Shown here one piece after another: positions 58,145 through 64,000 of a DNA stretch of 64,000 bases (position 1 is the first letter of the stretch; every line of letters starts with the position of its first letter). The notes beneath the pieces are model-generated. The model searched no databases and was not told where the DNA came from. It worked only from the letters and a program-made list of their open reading frames with translations. The translations under genes and the position numbers were made by a program. This stretch comes from Cichorium intybus (Eukaryota; Streptophyta; Magnoliopsida; Asterales; Asteraceae): contig CM042012.1 in NCBI GenBank assembly GCA_023525715.1, positions 43,875,441 through 43,939,440 on the forward strand, written 5' to 3'.

Positions 58145-59726
58145 GAAAAAACTTCATAAATGGTCCCTGTGGTTTCAAAAGATATCAAGTTTCGTCCCTA
58201 ACTTTCAAAAATCTCAAAGATAGTCCCTGTGGTTTGAAAACTTTTCATAGATGGTCACTCTGTTAACTTTTGGTCGTTAAATACATAATGGACAAGGGCA
58301 AAATTGTCTTTTCCCATAACAGGGACCATTTATGAATATTTCCTCTTTTATTTCTTTTTATTTTTTCTTTTTATTCTTTTATATAATTTAGATAACAAAA
58401 AAATTAAAATTAAAAACCCTCTCTCTCTCTCTCTCTCTCTCCCAAAAACCCTCTTTTATAATATCGTCCCCATCCCCAACTTTCTTCGATCTCCCTCTTT
58501 GAATTCCTGATCTCCCCCAAAACCTAGTTTATATATATCAATGCAACGGCTTACCGGTAGTTGTGGATCAGTAGAAACAAGTCAATGCAACGACTTACCG
58601 GTAGTTGTGGATCAGTAGAAACAAGTGATTAAAGTGAACAACTACTAGAAGTCCCACTGTGAACCAGATTGTTTCATCGATGTCAACATTGTTCCCGACA
58701 AGAAGATTGCGATTTTAGGGTTTGTTTTCAAGAAGGACACCGGTGATTGATGTCTGCAAATGGTTGCTGGGGAAAAAGGCTCATTTAAGCATATACGATC
58801 CACATGTAACTAAAGATCAGATTCAAGATTCAGTGAGATCTATCGATGTACAAGTTTGACTACGGCCACCCATTGCTGAAACCTACGTTTGTTGCGTTTG
58901 TGTTTGACGATTTATGATAGCAAAACCTTGACAAGGTCCTGATAGAACATACACCGGAAGTCTCCAATCAACTGCTCCATAATTACAAGCGGCTGATATG
59001 GAATCGTGGATCACCTCAACATCTCACCTCACTAATAATTTCTAGAATCAATTTGTTTTTTGGTTGAACATACACCAGCTATGAGTATGGAGATGGAAGC
59101 AAAATCAACAGCATGTGGGGTAGGGCAGGAGCATGTTGCTGCAAATTAAACACACCATATGAGTTGATGATTTACCCAGTTAGCAGACGAGTTCAACAGC
59201 AGCAGGTTGAATAGAGGAGAAAGCGCAATTCAAAAACACAGTGGCGTCATCTACTTGCTCTGCTTCCACCGGATCTGGCCATCCAATAGACTAATATAAA
59301 TCTATAAAGTCTCCCTCTGGTTTCCGGCAAGAAGATTGCGATTTTAGGCTTCACCGAGCTAGGGCTCATCGACCACCAGAGTTTGTGTTTGACGATGAGA
59401 GGTGGGTTTTTCCCAATGAGGGTCAGCAACCGGGGGATAAAGGGATATAAATGGATTAGAAAAAATATTTTTAATACAAAATATTAAAAAAATGGATTAA
59501 AAAGAAAAAAGAAAAATCAACAAAAAGAGAAATCTTCATAAATGGTCCCTATTATGGGAAAAGACCATTTTGCCTTTGTCCGTTATGTATTTAACACCCA
59601 AAAGTTAACGGAGGGACCATCTATGAAAAGTTTTCAAACCACAGGGATTATCCTTGAGGTTTTTGAAAGTTAGAGACGAAACTTGATATCTTTTGAAAGC
59701 ACGAAGACCATTTATGAAGTTTTGTC
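58145..59726. mobile_element. Pack-MULE (1582 bp) with UDP-glucose dehydrogenase fragment
   Basis: Terminal inverted repeats of about 200-215 bp (ACTTCATAAATGGTCC..., both ends) are flanked by a perfect 9-bp duplication TAATTTTAA (58136-58144, 59727-59735), the pattern of Mutator-like elements. No transposase. The interior contains gene-derived sequence (58659-58880), a (CT)n tract (58422-58441), and a 43-bp tandem duplication (58538-58624). Confidence 0.9.
58659..58880 (+). pseudogene. Captured fragment of UDP-glucose 6-dehydrogenase
   Basis: Translation across frames gives NQIVSSM, KKIAILGFVFKKDTG, TPVIDVCKWLLGKKAHLSIYD, PHVTKDQIQ and KFDYGHPL, which follow in order the C-terminal domain of plant UDP-glucose 6-dehydrogenase (family text GFAFKKDTGDTRETPAIDVC, LSIYDPQVTEDQIQ, KFDWDHPLHLQP). 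A deletion removes the residues between KKDTG and TPAID, apparently between two ACACCGGT-like repeats, and frameshifts occur, so no enzyme can be made. UDP-glucose 6-dehydrogenase makes UDP-glucuronate for cell-wall precursors. A second, shorter copy of GCAAGAAGATTGCGATTTTA occurs at about 59325. Confidence 0.85.
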
Positions 59727-59735
59727 TAATTTTAA

Positions 59736-62367
59736 TAAAAAAAAATCACAAAAATGCTTATATAATTACTAGGAATATATGTAATTGACCCAATTTTCTA
59801 GAAGTTATCAATTTGAACACCATGGCCGATACGAGTCATTTTTTACTAAAAGGGTGTTTGGGTGAAACAAGTTATGATGTTATAAAAAAATTTATTAACT
59901 TATAGAGTATTAAAATAAAATTTAGATAATGATTTGATAACACATATCAAAATGTTATATACATGTAATTTTGAGAACCAAAATAAATGAGAAAATTTAT
60001 GAATTTTTTTCTATACAATATTTATAAAAAAATTTACTCAAAATTTTATATATATACGATTAAAGCTTTTAAAAAATTCAAAAAAAAAATCAATTTTTTA
60101 ATATTTATATTTGTATTCAAATGTATATTCAAATGTTTATGCATATATGCATATAATATGCATTTAAGCTTTTTTTTCAAAACAAAACATTTATAAATAT
60201 CATAAAGGCTGCAATTTAAAGATTTAAAAAAATAAAAAATCATTTATTTGCGTATGCATAGGACTATGTATATGCAAAAAAATTGATTTTTCTGAAAAAA
60301 AAATTGAATCTCTAAATGACATATATATATAAATTTGGCTATATTTTTTTGAAAATGAATTCTTAAAATTTGGCTATATTCGTGTAGAAAAAAAGTTCGT
60401 AAAATGAATTCTTAGGTTCTCTAAATCACACATACATACATACATACATAAATAAATAAATACATACATACATACATACTTATTTTGAGCCAATAATCAA
60501 TTTTAGATTTTCTTTCATACGCTTATAACTATTTATTAGTGATACCAAACTGTATTAAACTAATAAAAACTTTAAATAAGAAATTTGCAAACACCCATAA
60601 AAAATATATATCCAGAACATCTTTGACCAAAAAAAAAAAACATTTTGGATTTTTCACTTAGGACCAAACATTGTAAACAAAATAAAAACTATATATCCAG
60701 AAATTTCAAAAACATGTCTAAAATCCAAATTTTCAAAAAAAAAAAAAAAGCACTTCGGTAAATTTTTTTTCCATTTGGTTTAATAAAGATGACATTAACA
60801 CATTAAATTTAATTTGATAGAGATAGTTTTTGATAATATTTATTGCAAATAAAAGAAAGGTACATTTTATATACTTAATTACCTATATTTTAATAAATCA
60901 CGTGGTCTTTCTTATTATTATATGTTTTAGACTATGTTTGATGCGACACATCAAACCTATTTTTTGAAATTTTTTAGGCTTGCATTACCTATATTTTAAT
61001 AATCACGTTGTCTTTATTATTATTATCTTTTTTAGACTATCTTTGATGCGACACATCAAACCTATTTTTTGAACTTTTTTAGGCTTGCATTTTTTAACAA
61101 GTCAAAAAGTTGGTTATAAATTAGTTTTCCAAAAAGTTACTCATACTAACGTTGCAATGAGCTTAGTGAGTATTTTTTTATAATTCTCCCATATTTAACC
61201 TTAATTTTTATTAAAAATAGTAATTTTTCTACATACATATTTATGTCGTTTTGTTTTCTCAGTTGCCTTATCAACTATCTTTACAAAACATCACTTTTTA
61301 TTAGCTATCAATTAACTTTTCAACTAATAACTAATAACTAACAGCTAGGATTTTATTTAGTTTATCAAACATAACGTCAATAAACTTTTCTTTCTTTAGA
61401 TTTGCTTTAATTTATATTTTTATACATTATAAATTATGAATATTTCATTTACTTTAGAAATTTTGATATCTAAATATCACATATTATTGATCAATGTTTA
61501 CGTTATTTTTAAAAAAAGCAGCACAAAAAGTACACCATAATTAATGATAAGATTATATGATAATGATTATTAGATGACAAAAGTAATGATATCTCCACAA
61601 CTTTTTTAAAGTAATAATTTTTTTGAACGTGACAAAAACACTAACTTGATACGAAAGCATTCTATATATTAATTATTAACTTAGCATTTCCATTTTTATT
61701 TGATTGATAACTAATTATTTTAAATCACACACCATCTCCAATATTATATTGAATGAAATGTTGAAACCTAAAACAGTGAAGTTTGAGAACGTCCAATCAT
61801 CACACGCTAATAATTTTCAAGTTGATTCATAATTTTAGATGTTGTAATAATGAATTAGAGATGTAAAAGTAAAAGAGAAGAGTAGCTTACAATTTTGATC
61901 TTTGTAGTTTACACAAATCTGCATGAGTTCAACTTTTCAAAATATAATTTTGCTCATCCCTATGTTTTTTAGAAGTTGCATGTCTCGACCCTGAAACTGT
62001 TACCTTCAAAATTGCTTTGTTAAAGAACCCCAAGTACCCTTACATGAGGGTATTTTTGTCTTTTTATGTTATATTTTTGCGAGATATTACAACTCTTGAG
62101 TATAACTATCATTTACACTGTCACTCCCTAATCTACAGTCATCATCATCTTAAGAAAACTTAATTCATCTTCTTCATCTGATCCTTTTCTCTTCATGCTC
62201 GACTTTATAATCAGACCATCTTTGCTATAACAGTAAAGAAATCAAGATGCTTCAGCCCATAATGTGGATTTTTTATGGTTCACCAACGGATGTAGATGTA
62301 AATGATGTTTAAAGTAAGTTTAAACTTTAATCGTTAGGCTTAGACCCTTGAAATAATTAGTGTTTGT
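59736..62367. other. AT-rich intergenic region
   Basis: No gene recognised. Contains (CATA)n at about 60428-60480 and a 106-bp tandem duplication at 60878-61090 (ATTACCTATATTTTAATAA ... TTTTTTAGGCTTGC). 62100-62330 has C/T-rich leader-like text and a short frame (ATG near 62248, LQPIMWIFYGSPTDVDVNDV, then stop), too short to support as a gene. Confidence 0.5.
60878..61090. repeat. 106-bp tandem duplication
   Basis: Two copies of a unit containing GATGCGACACATCAAACC, differing at a few positions. Confidence 0.88.
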
Positions 62368-63322
62368 TGACACGCCTAGGTCGTCATGTGGTCAAAAATA
62401 ATAAAATAAACCTCACACACACTAGTACAGCGGTAGTAAGGGTCGATCCGTGGGAGTTTGGTGTCAAGATAGAACGGTATACCAACAGTAGTGTCACTCT
62501 ACAGTCAGCGATATTGTTTCTACTTTCCCAAAAACCAACACAAAACACAATATCAAAACAATTGCCAAAATCCAAATCAAGCATGAACTAAACTAAACTA
62601 AACTAAGTTCTAAATTAAGATTACTTACTGGTTCCATAAGTAAATTCCAGAAAAAATAGAAGCAATGCCAATCCCAAAACATCCAAACAAGCATTCAACA
62701 GAAACAATACCGAAAAATGCAAATAAACATCAAATCGAATGACTAACTTTTATAAATCCAAATCAAACTCAAATCCAAACCACACAATCAAATATCAGAT
62801 CTAAACTACTGATTATTCCACTGAAATCAGAAACTATGAATCTAAATGAACATCGAGTAATCGACGGAAATCCCGACTGCGGAATACCTCGATACCGAGT
62901 TGATAAAATAAGAGAAAAACTAAATTACTAACCAAAATATTGATTCCCACTAAAAAACTGACGAAATTGTGCCTTCGGATCCCTCCTTCGCGTCCCGGGG
63001 TGCTTCAAAAGTCGGACGGGACTCCGGTATTTATAGTGGTGCGAAATTAGGGTTCCCGCATCACGGCCAAGGTCATTCCGCGACACGCGTGTCACCTTAT
63101 CCCGAAATCTTGAAGTTTGAAATTTCTTCACCGCCTCATCTTCTGACGTGGCGCGTCGCGCCCACATGCATACCCGCGGCGCGCGTGTTCAGGCGACTGT
63201 TTTTGTCTTTATCTCCAAACTTCTTCCATTTTGTATGCATTTAGCCTATGTTTATAACTTGTCTTTGTCTCCAATCAATGGTAGGGATATATGGCGTAAG
63301 TCTGATTGACCAATTACACTAA
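62368..63322 (-). repeat. Athila-like LTR fragment
   Basis: Starts TGACACGCCTAGGTCGTC like the E1 LTR and follows it through CACACTAGTACAGCGGTAG, then diverges. It has a TATA box (complement of TATTTATA near 63030) and the CpG module at about 63150-63184. The text after 63322 (GCCCCAACAC) recalls the polypurine side of E1. No matching second LTR or target duplication was found, so it is a truncated copy of a related family. Confidence 0.75.
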
Positions 63323-63421
63323 CAGCCCCAACACATCACAAACATGTATAATTTTTCTTTATCGTAATATTCATTTTTGTCTACATTCATTATGAATGAC
63401 ATAATATACCAATTTTTCCAG

Positions 63422-63612
63422 GTGCATAGACCTGAAAAAGAGGAGGACCAATGAGGATGAGAATGCTACCCAAGGAAGCCCTTTTGCATGTCAAGTCACT
63501 AAGCTTTTAAGGAAACTAATAATTGTTACATATAGCAAATTTCACAATAGGGGATACAACTCTATGAGCCATATGGGGCTAAGAGGACCTAGTTGTAACA
63601 CCATAAATCAGG
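63422..63612 (+). other. Candidate internal exon, product unknown
   Basis: Open in one frame over its whole length (reads CIDLKKRRTNEDENATQGSP and on to PSCNTINQ), bounded by a good acceptor (TTTTTCCAG) and donor (CAG followed by GTATGTG). AT-rich surroundings on both sides look intronic. I recognise no domain. No partner exon was identified; it could be a gene fragment or chance. Confidence 0.3.
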
Positions 63613-64000
63613 TATGTGTTATAATATATTGATATGGTAGCTATATGATATTGGTGATATCTTATATGTGTATTGGTGTTAGATTTCTAGAAAGGCATAT
63701 TATAAAATTTTGTCCCACTTATGGTATGGTGGTATTTAGATTGTTCATTTTGGTGATAACTTGCTAAAAATCAGTATGAAATGGTGTAAGAGTGTTTTGG
63801 TGAAAAGTGTGGATGAAAACAGGTATTAAACAAGAAGCTGGATAAAAAGGATGATCACAGGAGATTTAGGGATGCTAATAATAGTAGTTAGTGGCGGTAA
63901 TGAAAAGTAGGTTGCTATATGGTGACATTTTTATTAAAGTAGAATACTTGTTGGAATTTAGTAGTTCATGACGCTATAAATAGGTGGTGGTGATACGAGT
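63613..64000. other. No gene recognised
   Basis: AT-rich; a TATA-like GCTATAAATAGG at about 63973-63984 lies next to the window edge and could belong to an LTR or promoter beyond it. Confidence 0.4.

Noticed and set aside
62368..63322. Solo LTR
   Set aside because: No 5-bp target duplication was found around it and the right end does not match the E1 LTR end; it is called a fragment instead.

Overview
The window is plant nuclear DNA from a gene-poor, transposon-dense region. Evidence: spliced exons with GT-AG introns, a plant-type AAA ATPase gene, and Ty3/Gypsy (Athila, Tat/Retand-like), Ty1/Copia, LINE, Harbinger, hAT, Mutator and Helitron elements, plus very long (AT)n microsatellites. The style of the elements suggests a eudicot, possibly an Asteraceae (lettuce-like) genome; that assignment is an impression and is not proven by the sequence.

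Layout. 1-1661 is a huge inverted repeat (two arms of about 815 bp, 32-bp loop). 1662-3128 holds an exon-like GC-rich stretch split by a hAT-like element with an 8-bp target duplication, itself carrying a Helitron. 3908-8969 (minus) is the only intact host gene: 14 exons, 748 codons, an AAA ATPase of the plant DAA1/At1g64110-like group. 9379-11306 is a Harbinger element with a transposase broken by one stop. 12233-12402 is a Mutator MITE with a perfect 9-bp target duplication, and 13406-14371 is a 5'-truncated LINE. 14797-16416 is a microsatellite complex with small inverted-repeat elements.

16417-31253 appears to be one small (TA)n-bounded element blown apart by two complete LTR retrotransposons: E1, a non-autonomous Athila-like element (16563-23140, minus, TSD AACCT), and E2, a gag-only Copia-like element (23268-31028, minus, TSD GTTTC). 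31253-33409 is a chain of (TA)n tracts, a MITE and a Helitron that keeps the end of its helicase. 35049-46115 is a Tat/Retand-like element E3 (minus) with an antisense ORF, interrupted by the related E4 (38221-45790, plus, TSD GTTTG). 46290-47442 is a Copia gag-protease remnant. 48306-57573 is another (TA)n chain with a Helitron, E5 (48988-56341, plus, sister of E2) and a further (TA)n-bounded module. 58145-59726 is a Pack-MULE carrying a piece of a UDP-glucose 6-dehydrogenase gene. 62368-63322 is an Athila LTR fragment, followed by a possible single exon.

Three patterns go beyond routine annotation. (1) E2 and E5 each carry four hairpins at matching positions; all share one nearly invariant 22-nt apical loop while the stems differ and covary. 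(2) Three different LTR families share a CpG-rich module, two GCGnCGCGC-like boxes at a constant 22-bp period, in each case a short way upstream of a TATA box. (3) Very different elements (MITEs, Helitrons, LTR elements) repeatedly abut (TA)n tracts exactly, as if (TA)n were a shared landing site. All comparisons were made by eye; identities and ages are approximate.
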